64,000 bases of DNA. Origin: Pseudomonas sp. H1h (GTDB lineage Bacteria; Pseudomonadota; Gammaproteobacteria; Pseudomonadales; Pseudomonadaceae). Location: NCBI RefSeq assembly GCF_000633255.1, contig NZ_AYMJ01000016.1, positions 62,001 through 126,000 of the forward strand, read 5' to 3'. The translations under genes were made by a program, and so were the position numbers. Positions 8,342 to 17,513 of this stretch are shown piece after piece; positions within the stretch are counted from its first letter, which is position 1, and each line of letters opens with the position of its first letter. Below the pieces are notes generated by a model. The model ran no database searches. It saw only the letters and a list, made by a program, of their open reading frames with translations, and had not been told where the DNA came from.

Positions 8342-8554
8342 TTATCCTTCCATCACAGCCCATAATGCTTCCAGTTCGGCCTCGCTGAACAGGCCAGCGG
8401 GGTAGCGCTCGATCATCATCCGGCGCGGATCAGGTTCCCTGATCTGACGCGTTCCGTTGGATTTCAAAAAGTGCGCGACAATCTGGAGCGATTTGCCGTT
8501 TACGGCCATGGGATGCAACGTCCGCTCGCTGACTACGTTCACTTCGGCGTTCAT
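8342..8554 (-). CDS. Small conserved-looking protein of unknown function
   Basis: A 70-residue soluble protein starting MNAEVNVVSERTLHPM and ending FSEAELEALWAVMEG. I chose the ATG at 8554 because GGGGAGAG lies about nine bases upstream; the frame extends to a TTG at 8596 with no SD. It has its own strong terminator, which supports real expression. The basic middle (EPDPRRMMIERYPAG) is distinctive but I do not recognise a named family. Confidence 0.65.
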   Translation of the reverse strand: MNAEVNVVSERTLHPMAVNGKSLQIVAHFLKSNGTRQIREPDPRRMMIERYPAGLFSEAELEALWAVMEG

Positions 8555-8694
8555 TTCAGCGCTCTCTCCCCGTTCGTGAGCGGCTAAGTTATCCAAGGTT
8601 TATGACAGAACTGTTGAAGTTCCTCCCTCTCCCTAGTGCCCTTTGTCCGATACAAGAGCTATGCCAAGGTTTCCGATTTGTCGACAAGCGGATA

Positions 8695-8733
8695 CAAAAA
8701 AGCCCGCGGTCCAACAGGGCCGCGGGCTTCTTT
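8695..8733. terminator. Bidirectional terminator after aguA
   Basis: AGCCCGCGG / CCGCGGGCT stem with A run before and T-rich sequence after. It lies 67 bp beyond the aguA stop and serves that minus-strand transcript. Confidence 0.85.
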
Positions 8734-8799
8734 ACATGGATAGCGAGCTAATCGTCGCATCGCCGATTTATGAGTCAACTCAAGCTGTTACGTCTCAAC

Positions 8800-9906
8800 T
8801 CATTCTTTGTGCGGCGCTGGTTGCTGTTGGGTAAGGCAGTGGATATTGCCGCCGCCCAGTAACAGTTCACGGCCCGGCACCATCACCACTTCGTGCTGCG
8901 GGAACAGCTTCTGCAGGATGTCCCGGGCCGGGGCATCCATAGGATCGTCGAAGCTTGGCGCGATGATGCCGCCGTTGACGATCAGGAAGTTCACGTAGGA
9001 ACCGGCCAGGCGCACGGAAGGATTGCGCTCCTGCGTACCGTCGACCGGATCGACACCGGCACACTCTTCTTCAGTGGCGTACAGCGGCCCCGGAATCGGC
9101 ATCTTGTGCACCGTGAACGGGCGACCCTTGGCGTCGGTGCTGCCTTGCAGCACTTTCATCGCAGCCTGGCAGCGTGGGTAGTTCGGATCCTGCGGATCGT
9201 CGGTCCACGCCAGCAGCACTTCGCCCGGGCGCACGTAGCAGCAGAAGTTATCCACATGACCGTCGGTTTCGTCGTTGAACAAGCCATCCGGCAGCCAGAT
9301 GATTTTATCCACCGACAGATTGTCGCGAAGCACCGCTTCAATCTCTTCGCGGCCCAGGTGCGGGTTGCGATTGTGGTTGAGCAAGCACTCTTCGGTGGTA
9401 ATCAGCGTGCCTTCGCCGTCAACGTGAATCGAGCCGCCTTCGAGCACGAAACCTTCAGTGCGATAACGCGGGCTGCGTTCGATTTCGAGAATCTTGCCGC
9501 CGACCTGCGAGTCACGGTTCCACGGCGAGTACAGTCCGCCTTCAAAACCACCCCAGGAGTTGAAATCCCAGTTCACACCGCGCACTTCGCCGCTGTTGTT
9601 GATGACGAACGTCGGGCCGGTATCACGCACCCAGGCATCATCGCTGGACATCTCGACCACGCGGATATTCGGCACATCGAGGCGCGCACGGGCGTTTTCG
9701 TACTGGCCGGCCGACACGGCAACGGTCACCGGTTCGAAACGCGCGATAGCCTTGGCCACTGCGACATGCGCAGCTTGCGCCGGCTTGCCGCCCAGGCGCC
9801 AGTTGTCCGGGCGCTCGGGCCAGATCATCCAGGTCTGGGTCTGCGGCGCCCACTCGGCCGGCATGTAGAAGCCATCGTCACGCGGGGTACTTTTCAAAGT
9901 GGTCAT
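8800..9906 (-). CDS. aguA: Agmatine deiminase
   Basis: A 368-residue member of the guanidino-group-modifying (pentein) family. It hydrolyses agmatine to N-carbamoylputrescine and ammonia in the arginine decarboxylase route to putrescine. Visible signatures are [16 protein letters not shown] (about 85-100), [18 protein letters not shown] with the catalytic Glu/His region, and GGGNIHC at the C-terminus with the nucleophile Cys357. The partner aguB is not in the window. The next gene upstream is the kinase-aminotransferase fusion, separated by a REP, so co-transcription is uncertain. Confidence 0.95.
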   Translation of the reverse strand: MTTLKSTPRDDGFYMPAEWAPQTQTWMIWPERPDNWRLGGKPAQAAHVAVAKAIARFEPVTVAVSAGQYENARARLDVPNIRVVEMSSDDAWVRDTGPTFVINNSGEVRGVNWDFNSWGGFEGGLYSPWNRDSQVGGKILEIERSPRYRTEGFVLEGGSIHVDGEGTLITTEECLLNHNRNPHLGREEIEAVLRDNLSVDKIIWLPDGLFNDETDGHVDNFCCYVRPGEVLLAWTDDPQDPNYPRCQAAMKVLQGSTDAKGRPFTVHKMPIPGPLYATEEECAGVDPVDGTQERNPSVRLAGSYVNFLIVNGGIIAPSFDDPMDAPARDILQKLFPQHEVVMVPGRELLLGGGNIHCLTQQQPAPHKE

Positions 9907-10053
9907 CGGGATTTGAACTCCAGGGCACCGTCGAGGGTTTTCAAAGCAATGGCGACTTTATAACCGATAAATATCGTATTTTAAATGCTTGAACACGCAG
10001 AAAGACTAAAAAACTCATACTAATCCCGATACAAATCGAATTAACACTTAATT

Positions 10054-10145
10054 CCTGTGGGAGCGGGCTTGCTCGTGAAGGCGGCATAGCAGTCGATATC
10101 ACTTTTGAATGAAAAATCGCATTCGCGAGCAAGCCCGCGCCCACA
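10054..10145. repeat. REP doublet, 92 bp
   Basis: CCTGTGGGAGCGGGCTTGCT facing GAGCAAGCCCGCGCCCACA about 40 bp away. It lies between the start of aguA and the end of the fusion gene, ending 12 bp from the fusion's stop codon. Confidence 0.88.
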
Positions 10146-10156
10146 AAAAGCAGCGT

Positions 10157-13069
10157 TTACAGGCCCTCTTCGAGCACCCGATCCAGCATGTCGACAAAGA
10201 AGTCCACGCTGCGGCGCGACGTGACCATCGGCGGTTTGATCTTGAGAATGTTCAGGTCGTCCCCGGTCGGCTGCATGAAAATCCCCAGTTCGCGCAGGCG
10301 ATCACACAACAGGCTGGTCTCTGCAGTGGCCGGCTCCAGGGTCTCGCGATTGCGGATCAACTCCACGCCCAGATAGAAGCCGGAACCATGCACCGCGCCC
10401 ACCAGCGGATGTTTATCGATCAACGCTTGCAGACGCGCCTTGAAGTGACCGCCGACCACTTGCGCGTTTTCCCAGAGCTTCTCTTCTTCCATCACATCCA
10501 GGACCGCCATGCCGATCTGGCAGCTCACCGGACTGCCACCGGCGGACGAGAAGAAGTAGCCTTCGGCCTCCAGCGCCTCGGCGATTTCCCGGCGCGTGAT
10601 CACCGCGCCGAGCGGCTGACCGTTGCCCATGCCCTTGGCCATCGTGATGATATCCGGCACCACGCCCTGCTCTTCGAAGCCCCAGAAAAAGTGGCCCATA
10701 CGCCCGTAACCGACCTGGACTTCATCGGCAATGCACACCCCGCCTTGTGCACGCACCAACGCATAGACCTGTTTCAGATACGTCGGCGGCAGAGAAATAC
10801 CACCGGCATTGCCGTACACCGGTTCGCAGATGAACCCGGCCAATTGGCGCTCTTGCGCCGCAATATGTGCCAGCCGTGTTTCGACGCTGCGCACATAATC
10901 CGGCGCAGAATCAAGACCGCGAAATTCACCGCGATAGATATTCGGCGCGGTCACCGGATGCACCCAGTCAGGACGACTTTCCAGCGCTCGCGGGTTGTCG
11001 GCAACCGACGTCGACACCGCATCGGCGCCGACCGTCCAGCCGTGGTAAGCCTCCAGCACGCTGAGCATGTCGCGCCCGCCGCTGTAGGCCCACGCCAGAC
11101 GGATCGCCAAGTCGTTGGCCTCGCTGCCACTGTTGACCAGAAATACTCGGTCCATGCCTTCCGGCGCCAGTTTCAGCAAGCGCTCGGAGAACTCCGCTAC
11201 CGCTGCATAGTTGAACCGCGAGTTGGTGTTGAGCAGCGACCACTGCCGTGCCGCCACCTGTGCCATGCGCGGATGACCGTGACCGAGTACTGCGACGTTG
11301 TTGAGCATGTCGAGGTAGGAGCGGCCCTGCATGTCGATCAGGTGATTGCGCCAGCCGCGTTCGATACGCGGCGGATCGACGTAGTAGTGTTTTTGCGTGC
11401 GGGCGAAGCTGGCGTCACGCCGTTCCAGCAAGGTTTTGGCGTCCAGCTCCGGCTCGGCATCGCAGGCCAGGCCCAGCAGCGCCGCTGGCGAGGGGCACAA
11501 CGCCTGCCACGCAGCCGCGCGCGCCGGACTGCAGAACAAAGGCGCATCCAGCGCGGCTACACGGCTCAACTGCACCTTCAACGGCCCACCGACCAAACCC
11601 AGCACCTGACCTTTGACCAGCGCCGCGCCGCTGTGCAGCGAGGCGTTCACGCCCCACAAGCGCACGCTGAGCTGTGGCCCATCGAGTTGCAGCACACCGT
11701 CCGCCGCGTGATGCAGAACACCGGCAAACGGCGCTTCCACCGCCGAGCCTTGCGGCACACGCAATTCAACGTGCAACGGGAAGGTGTCCGGTTCGACCGC
11801 ACTGTCCACTCGCGTCTGCGACAAGCGGTATTGCCCGTAACGACTCGCCGCCAGGCCATGCGCGGCGGCAGCTTCCGTCAGCAGCCGCTGATCGATGCCG
11901 TCCTGCTCCCAGTTGCCCGCCTCGAAATGCGGGCTGAGCACGCCCAGGTCGATCAACGCGAACTCACGTCCGACCAGCTCTGGCAACAGCGGCGCAAAAC
12001 CTTCACTGCCGATGGCCGGCAGACGCTGGCCGACTGACGTGAGGATCGCCGCTTCCATCAACGCCAGTGGCACCGAAGTGGCCACGTGGAAGATCTCCCA
12101 CTCGTGGCCGAGGTTGTCGCGGCTGTAGGTGTTGCCCGGATCGATGCTGACTTGCTGCTCGCCACTGAGTACCAGCACCGCCGCCCGCGCCACGATCAAC
12201 GGCCACAGTGCCTGCAACTCTTCATGTTGCAGCGGATTGACCGCGTGATAAGCCTGCACCGCCGGCAGAATCACGAACGGATCACCGCCGGCATGGTGCA
12301 GCAGCGCCGCGCACGTCACCGACAGATCGGTGATGCGCCAGGTGCGCACCAGATCACCGAAATCGATCACCCCCTGCAACTGCCAGTGGCGTCGCGCATC
12401 CCGTTGCCAGACGGCGTTATCGTCAGTGATGTCCATGTGAATCGCCTGCACCGGCAGCTTGTCCAGCAATGGCTGCAAGCGGCGCTCGGCCTGTTCGGCG
12501 GCGTCAGCGATCAATGCGCGCTGGCGCTCGTCCTGAATCACCGGCAGCAGATGGTTGATCAGCGCACTGGCGTGGCGTGCATCCCACTGCAGGGTGCGCT
12601 CAAGACCCGGATGGTCGAAGCCGGCCAGCGCCAGATCCATCTCGCCACACAGTTGACCGAAACCGGCCACCACCTCGTGACCCAGATACTCAAGATGGGT
12701 CAGCGGCTGGCCTTCGATGTAGTCCAGCAACCGCACGTGTACCGGCTCACCGTTGGCCTGCAGCGACAGCAGGTCGTCGCCGTTATGGGCCGGGATCACC
12801 TTGGGTACGTGCACCGACGAGTGTTCGGTGAGGTATTTGAGGCCCGCATGCTGGGCCTGCAGTTCCACCAGCGCGTAATCGCCGCGGCAGATTTTCAGGA
12901 CAAAGCGCCCACGCTCACTGTCGACCCGATAATTGAGATCCTGCTGACTGCCCAGCGCCTGCAACGTGCCACTGAGTCCGTAATGCTCCGCCAACCACTG
13001 CCGGGCCAACGCCTCGCAGACCTGTGGACTGGGCAAGCTGGCGCGATGAATCAACGTGGCGAGCGGCAT
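10157..13069 (-). CDS. Kinase / M23-like / class III aminotransferase fusion protein
   Basis: A 970-residue three-part protein. Residues ~20-330 form an APH/choline-kinase fold with HMDITDDNAVW (a Brenner-type catalytic loop variant of HGDxxxxN) and VIDFGD for metal binding. Residues ~430-530 resemble a lipoyl/M23-like beta module (VEAPFAGVLHHAADG, VKGQVLGLVGG). Residues ~545-970 form a class III PLP domain with VNSGSEANDLA, CIADEVQVGYGR and the lysine in TMAKGMGNGQPLG. The order fits kinase plus phospho-lyase pairs known in animals as separate hydroxylysine kinase / AGXT2L-type enzymes, so phosphorylation of an amino alcohol followed by elimination is a reasonable inference. A true transaminase is the alternative. 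Confidence 0.85.
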   Translation of the reverse strand: MPLATLIHRASLPSPQVCEALARQWLAEHYGLSGTLQALGSQQDLNYRVDSERGRFVLKICRGDYALVELQAQHAGLKYLTEHSSVHVPKVIPAHNGDDLLSLQANGEPVHVRLLDYIEGQPLTHLEYLGHEVVAGFGQLCGEMDLALAGFDHPGLERTLQWDARHASALINHLLPVIQDERQRALIADAAEQAERRLQPLLDKLPVQAIHMDITDDNAVWQRDARRHWQLQGVIDFGDLVRTWRITDLSVTCAALLHHAGGDPFVILPAVQAYHAVNPLQHEELQALWPLIVARAAVLVLSGEQQVSIDPGNTYSRDNLGHEWEIFHVATSVPLALMEAAILTSVGQRLPAIGSEGFAPLLPELVGREFALIDLGVLSPHFEAGNWEQDGIDQRLLTEAAAAHGLAASRYGQYRLSQTRVDSAVEPDTFPLHVELRVPQGSAVEAPFAGVLHHAADGVLQLDGPQLSVRLWGVNASLHSGAALVKGQVLGLVGGPLKVQLSRVAALDAPLFCSPARAAAWQALCPSPAALLGLACDAEPELDAKTLLERRDASFARTQKHYYVDPPRIERGWRNHLIDMQGRSYLDMLNNVAVLGHGHPRMAQVAARQWSLLNTNSRFNYAAVAEFSERLLKLAPEGMDRVFLVNSGSEANDLAIRLAWAYSGGRDMLSVLEAYHGWTVGADAVSTSVADNPRALESRPDWVHPVTAPNIYRGEFRGLDSAPDYVRSVETRLAHIAAQERQLAGFICEPVYGNAGGISLPPTYLKQVYALVRAQGGVCIADEVQVGYGRMGHFFWGFEEQGVVPDIITMAKGMGNGQPLGAVITRREIAEALEAEGYFFSSAGGSPVSCQIGMAVLDVMEEEKLWENAQVVGGHFKARLQALIDKHPLVGAVHGSGFYLGVELIRNRETLEPATAETSLLCDRLRELGIFMQPTGDDLNILKIKPPMVTSRRSVDFFVDMLDRVLEEGL

Positions 13070-13215
13070 GAAACGACCCCTGAAATTTTATTAGGCGTCT
13101 ATATCGCCATTGCTGCAGAGGATGCGCAACCCCCGATCACGGTTATTCAAGCACTCGCATCCGCCAGCGCTTTGCGCAAGAATGTCGGCCATTCATACCT
13201 ATCTGGAAAAATCTC

Positions 13216-13761
13216 ATGAATGTAATCACCACCGATCTGCCCGGTGTTCTGATCATCGAACCCAAGGTATTTGGTGACGAGCGCGGCTTCTTCTACGAGA
13301 GCTTCAACGCCAAGGCATTCCAGGATGCAACCGGTCTGGACACTCAATTCGTCCAGGACAACCATTCGCGCTCGCAAAAAGGCGTGTTGCGCGGCCTGCA
13401 TTACCAACTGCAGAACACCCAGGGCAAACTGGTCCGGGTAACCGCAGGTGAAGTGCTGGATGTGGCCGTGGATATCCGCCGCAGCTCGCCGCACTTCGGC
13501 AAATGGGTTGCCGTGCGCCTCTCCGCCGAAAACCACCGTCAACTGTGGGTCCCGGAAGGTTTCGCCCATGGTTTCGTGGTGCTGAGCGAGTTCGCCGAAT
13601 TCCTCTACAAGACCACCAACTACTACGATCCATCGTCCGAGCGCAGCATTCGCTGGGACGATCCCGCTTTGGGCATTGACTGGCAACTGGACGAAGCGCC
13701 GAAGCTGTCGGCCAAGGACCAGGCTGGCGCACTGCTCAAGGACGCTGACGTCTTCGCCTGA
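13216..13761 (+). CDS. rfbC: dTDP-4-dehydrorhamnose 3,5-epimerase
   Basis: A 181-residue RmlC cupin. It epimerises dTDP-4-keto-6-deoxyglucose at C3 and C5 in dTDP-L-rhamnose synthesis. Catalytic and binding features seen are FVQDNHSRS, GVLRGLHYQ with the conserved His at about 62, and LWVPEGFAHGF near 120. The other rml genes are not in the next 10 kb on either side; in PAO1 (from memory) rmlBDA lie directly upstream, so the cluster looks reduced here. Confidence 0.95.
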   Translation: MNVITTDLPGVLIIEPKVFGDERGFFYESFNAKAFQDATGLDTQFVQDNHSRSQKGVLRGLHYQLQNTQGKLVRVTAGEVLDVAVDIRRSSPHFGKWVAVRLSAENHRQLWVPEGFAHGFVVLSEFAEFLYKTTNYYDPSSERSIRWDDPALGIDWQLDEAPKLSAKDQAGALLKDADVFA

Positions 13762-13803
13762 GCCTAGGCATAATGCGCCTGTTCACTCAGGCGCATCCGG
13801 CTC

Positions 13804-15612
13804 ATGAAACCTACTCTTCCCCGCAGACCCCGCTGGCGCAGCCTCGCCCTGCTGGCCCTGTGCCTGGCGCCGTTGCTGTGGCCGCTGGAACATCTGGCCG
13901 AGCGCTATTACCGCAGTGAACTGGCCGGGCAAAACCGCCAGACCCTCGACCTCTACGTCGCCAACCTGCTGGGCACCCTGCATCGCTATGAAGTGTTGCC
14001 GCAGATTCTCGGCGATCTGCCGGCCCTGCGCGCCGTACTCGGCGCACCCGACGACGGCGTCACCCAAGGCAATGCCAACCGTCTGCTGAAAAACATCGCC
14101 GCGCAGACCGGTGCCGAAGTCATGTACCTGATGGACACCAGCGGCCAGACCCTTGCGGCGTCGAACTGGGATAAACATGACAGCTTCGTCGGGCGCAACT
14201 TCGCCTTCCGTCCGTACTTCAGCGAAGCCATGGCCGGACGCCTGGGACGCTTCTTCGGCCTCGGTACCACCTCGGCCAAGCGCGGTTACTTCTTCGCCGC
14301 AGCGGTGCGCAACGGCGAAAAAATCATCGGCGTGCTGGTGATCAAAGTCGACCTCGACCACACCGAAAGCCTGTGGGGCAAAACCCCGGAACAACTGCTG
14401 GTGACCGACCACAACGGCGTGGTCATTCTCACCTCGCGCCCGGAATGGCGCTTCCGTTCGACCCGCACCCTGAGCGACACCGAGCGTTCGGCAATCACCG
14501 CCATCCAGCCCTATCCAACCCGCGAGCCGCGCCCGCTGAACCTCAGCCCCAACGCCTGGCTGACGCAGACCGTGAACATCGCCGAAACCGGCTGGAGCGT
14601 CAGCATTCTCGCCCCCCGCACGTTGATCGACCGTCCGGTGCGCACCGTTGTGGCGATTGGCGGCGCCACGCTGTTGGTCGTGATGCTGTTGCTCGGATTG
14701 ATGATGCAGCGCCGTCGGCATTACCTGGAGCGTATCGCGTTCGAAGCCAAGGCCCGTCGCGAACTGGAAGGCCGGGTCGCCGAGCGGACCAGCGATCTGG
14801 AAGGCCTCAACCGCCGCCTCAAGCAGGAAGTGCTGGAGCGCGAACAGGCCCAGCAGGAACTGGTGCGCGCCCAGGACGATCTGGTCCAGGCCGGCAAACT
14901 GTCGGCGCTGGGCACCATGTCGGCGAGCATCAGCCACGAACTCAATCAGCCACTGGCGGCGATTCGCAGCTACGCCGAAAACGCCGAAGTGCTGCTCGAT
15001 CATCAACGCACCGACGACGCCCGTGGCAACCTCAAACTGATCAGCGAACTGACCGGGCGCATGGCCTCGATCATCGCCCACTTGCGCGCTTTCGCCCGCC
15101 GCGACCGCCATGCCCCGGAAAGCGTCGCCCTGCAACCGGCGCTGGACGATGCGCTGGCGTTGTTGGCCAAGCGGCGGCGGAGCATGGAGGTCGAACTGAT
15201 CCGCGACCTGCCCGCCGCCACCCTGTGGGTCGAAGCCGGAGAAACCCGTCTGCGCCAGGTGCTCGGCAACCTGCTGGCCAACGCCCTTGATGCGCTGACC
15301 GAAAAAGGCCCGCCGCGCAAACTCTGGCTGAGTGCCGAATCCACCGCCGAAGGCGTCAATCTGTACATTCGCGACAACGGCCCGGGGTTCTGCATGGAAG
15401 CCCTTGGCCGCGCGAGCGAGCCCTTCTACACCACCAAGACCCGCACCCAGGGCCTTGGGCTGGGGCTGGCCATCTGTGAAACCCTGATGCGCGCCTTCGG
15501 TGGTGAACTGTCGTTCGCCAACCACAAGCAAGGCGGCGCCTTGATCACCCTGCGGCTGCGCGCTGGCGCACCTGGGGTCAGCCTGCAACCGTCCGAGGAT
15601 CGAAGTGCATGA
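13804..15612 (+). CDS. dctB: Sensor histidine kinase, DctB type
   Basis: A 602-residue membrane kinase. A transmembrane segment at about 12-30 and another at 281-301 bracket a double-PAS (dCache-like) periplasmic domain (TSGQTLAASNWDKHDSF, FAFRPYF). A coiled coil follows at 308-365, then the H-box SISHELNQPLAAIRSY with His378 and an ATPase domain (DNGPG, GLGLGLAI). This architecture is typical of C4-dicarboxylate sensors. It overlaps dctD by four bases (ATGA). The position after rmlC matches PAO1 dctB; other acidic-substrate sensors of the same family remain possible. Confidence 0.85.
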   Translation: MKPTLPRRPRWRSLALLALCLAPLLWPLEHLAERYYRSELAGQNRQTLDLYVANLLGTLHRYEVLPQILGDLPALRAVLGAPDDGVTQGNANRLLKNIAAQTGAEVMYLMDTSGQTLAASNWDKHDSFVGRNFAFRPYFSEAMAGRLGRFFGLGTTSAKRGYFFAAAVRNGEKIIGVLVIKVDLDHTESLWGKTPEQLLVTDHNGVVILTSRPEWRFRSTRTLSDTERSAITAIQPYPTREPRPLNLSPNAWLTQTVNIAETGWSVSILAPRTLIDRPVRTVVAIGGATLLVVMLLLGLMMQRRRHYLERIAFEAKARRELEGRVAERTSDLEGLNRRLKQEVLEREQAQQELVRAQDDLVQAGKLSALGTMSASISHELNQPLAAIRSYAENAEVLLDHQRTDDARGNLKLISELTGRMASIIAHLRAFARRDRHAPESVALQPALDDALALLAKRRRSMEVELIRDLPAATLWVEAGETRLRQVLGNLLANALDALTEKGPPRKLWLSAESTAEGVNLYIRDNGPGFCMEALGRASEPFYTTKTRTQGLGLGLAICETLMRAFGGELSFANHKQGGALITLRLRAGAPGVSLQPSEDRSA

Positions 15613-16994
15613 CCATCGACAATCGCATTCAGGTGGTGTTGATCGACGACGATCCGCACCTGCGTCAGGCCCTCGGCCAGACCCTGGACCTGGCCGGCCT
15701 GAAAATCCTCCCGCTGTCCGAGGCCAAAGGCCTGGCCGGGCAACTGGAGCGTGACTGGCCCGGTGTGGTGGTCAGCGACATCCGCATGCCGGGCATGGAC
15801 GGTCTGGAGCTGTTGAGCGAACTGCACGCGCAGGATCCCGAACTGCCAGTGCTGCTGATCACCGGTCACGGTGATGTGCCGCTGGCGGTGCAAGCGATGC
15901 GTGCCGGCGCCTACGACTTTCTGGAAAAACCGTTCGCCAGCGATGCGCTGCTCGACAGCGTGCGCCGCGCCCTGGCCCTGCGCCGGCTGGTGCTGGACAA
16001 TCGCAGCCTGCGTCTGGCCCTCAGCGATCGCAACGAATTGAGCGCACGACTGGTCGGCCATTCGGCGCCGATGTTCCGCCTGCGCGAGCAGATCGGGGCG
16101 TTGGCCGCGACCAAGGCTGACGTGTTGATCCTCGGTGAAACCGGCGCCGGCAAAGAAGTCGTGGCCCGTGCGCTGCACGATTTGTCGAGCCGGCGCAACG
16201 GCCCGTTCGTGGCGATCAACGCCGGGGCACTGGCTGAATCGGTGGTCGAAAGCGAGCTGTTCGGACATGAGCCAGGCGCCTTCACCGGTGCGCAGAAACG
16301 CCGGATCGGCAAGTTCGAATTCGCCAACGGCGGCACGCTGTTTCTCGACGAAATCGAAAGCATGAGCATGGACGTGCAGGTAAAACTGCTGCGCATGCTG
16401 CAAGAGCGCGTCGTCGAACGGCTGGGCGGCAATCAACTGATCCCGCTGGACATCCGCGTCATCGCCGCGACCAAGGAAGACCTGCGTCAGGCCGCCGACC
16501 AGGGCCGCTTCCGCGCCGACTTGTACTACCGATTGAACGTTGCGCCGCTGCGCATTCCGCCGCTGCGCGAACGCGGCGAAGACGCGCTGGTGCTGTTCCA
16601 GCATTACGCCGATGAAGCCAGCGCCCGGCATGGCTTGCCGCCTCATGAACTGCAACCGGCACAGCGCGCCCTGTTACTGCGCCACACCTGGCCGGGCAAC
16701 GTGCGCGAACTGCAGAACGCTGCCGAGCGTTTCGCCCTCGGTCTGGAACTGGCGCTGGATAACAGTGGCACCGAGGGCAGCGGCACCAGCGTTGAAGTCA
16801 TCAGCGGTGGCCTGAGCGAGCAAGTGGAAAATTTCGAGAAATCATTGATCGCCGCCGAGTTGGCGCGTTCCCACAGTTCGGTACGCAGCCTCGCCGAAGC
16901 CCTGGGCATACCGCGCAAGACCCTGCACGACAAGCTGCGCAAGCACGGCTTGAACTTTGCCGACAGTGGCGCCCAGGGAGACGAAGCCGAATGA
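15609..16994 (+). CDS. dctD: Sigma-54-dependent response regulator, DctD type
   Basis: 461 residues. The receiver domain has an acidic pocket at 13-15 and phospho-acceptor Asp57 (VVSDIRMPG). The AAA+ domain has Walker A GETGAGK (176-182), the sigma-54 contact loop GAFTGA (223-228) and Walker B LFLDE (244-248). A Fis-type helix-turn-helix ends the protein (SVRSLAEALGIPRKTLHDKL). It should activate RpoN promoters for dicarboxylate uptake in response to DctB. No dctA or dctPQM follows; instead a thioesterase gene overlaps its stop by four bases. Confidence 0.88.
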   Translation: MTIDNRIQVVLIDDDPHLRQALGQTLDLAGLKILPLSEAKGLAGQLERDWPGVVVSDIRMPGMDGLELLSELHAQDPELPVLLITGHGDVPLAVQAMRAGAYDFLEKPFASDALLDSVRRALALRRLVLDNRSLRLALSDRNELSARLVGHSAPMFRLREQIGALAATKADVLILGETGAGKEVVARALHDLSSRRNGPFVAINAGALAESVVESELFGHEPGAFTGAQKRRIGKFEFANGGTLFLDEIESMSMDVQVKLLRMLQERVVERLGGNQLIPLDIRVIAATKEDLRQAADQGRFRADLYYRLNVAPLRIPPLRERGEDALVLFQHYADEASARHGLPPHELQPAQRALLLRHTWPGNVRELQNAAERFALGLELALDNSGTEGSGTSVEVISGGLSEQVENFEKSLIAAELARSHSSVRSLAEALGIPRKTLHDKLRKHGLNFADSGAQGDEAE

Positions 16995-17446
16995 ACCGCG
17001 ACACTCGCTATCTGGAGTCCGTGCTGCATCACGACATTCCGCTGACCCACGAGATGGGCCTCAAGGTACTCGACTGGCGTGAGCATCAACTGAGCCTCCA
17101 CTTGCCGCTGGAGCCGAACGTCAATCACAAGAGCACCATGTTCGGCGGCAGTCTCTACTGCGGCGCGGTGCTGGCGGGTTGGGGCTGGCTGCATTTGCGC
17201 CTCAAGGAAGCAGGCATCACAGACGGGCACATTGTGATCCAGGAAGGGCAGATCAGCTATCCACTGCCCGTGACCGGCGACGCCACGGCCATTTGCCCGG
17301 CACCGGAGGCGGCAGTGTGGAAGAAGTTTCTGGCGATGTATCAGCGCTACGGGCGGGCGCGATTGACGCTCCATACGCGGATCGTCAATGCCGGGAGTGA
17401 TGAAGATGCGGTGACATTCAGCGGGCAGTACGTTCTGCACCGCTGA
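16991..17446 (+). CDS. YiiD-C-type hotdog thioesterase-like protein
   Basis: A 151-residue hotdog-fold protein. NHKSTMFGGSLYCGAVLAGWGW is the characteristic central-helix region (about 44-65) of the YiiD C-terminal thioesterase-like family. Its ATG overlaps the dctD stop (ATGA), so it is co-translated with the two-component pair. Substrate is unknown, and a link to dicarboxylate signalling is not obvious; the coupling may be incidental. Confidence 0.8.
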   Translation: MNRDTRYLESVLHHDIPLTHEMGLKVLDWREHQLSLHLPLEPNVNHKSTMFGGSLYCGAVLAGWGWLHLRLKEAGITDGHIVIQEGQISYPLPVTGDATAICPAPEAAVWKKFLAMYQRYGRARLTLHTRIVNAGSDEDAVTFSGQYVLHR

Positions 17447-17457
17447 CGGTCAACAGC

Positions 17458-17488
17458 CCCCAACCCTCTCCCTTGGAGAGGGTTGGGG
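17458..17488. terminator. Hairpin between convergent genes
   Basis: A perfect 14-bp inverted repeat (CCCCAACCCTCTCC / GGAGAGGGTTGGGG) with a 3-base loop. It lies between the thioesterase and cysQ stops and lacks a clear T run. It may be a small dispersed hairpin acting as a weak terminator. Confidence 0.55.
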
Positions 17489-17513
17489 TGAGGGGAACCG
17501 AGCGCCAGCCTGC

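Noticed and set aside
10109..12037. 642-codon plus-strand frame opposite the kinase-aminotransferase fusion
   Set aside because: Antisense to clear PLP and kinase motifs; Arg/His/Gln-rich composition typical of shadow frames.
13783..15588. 601-codon minus-strand frame opposite dctB
   Set aside because: Antisense shadow of a recognisable kinase; its composition is Gln/His/Gly-rich without motifs.
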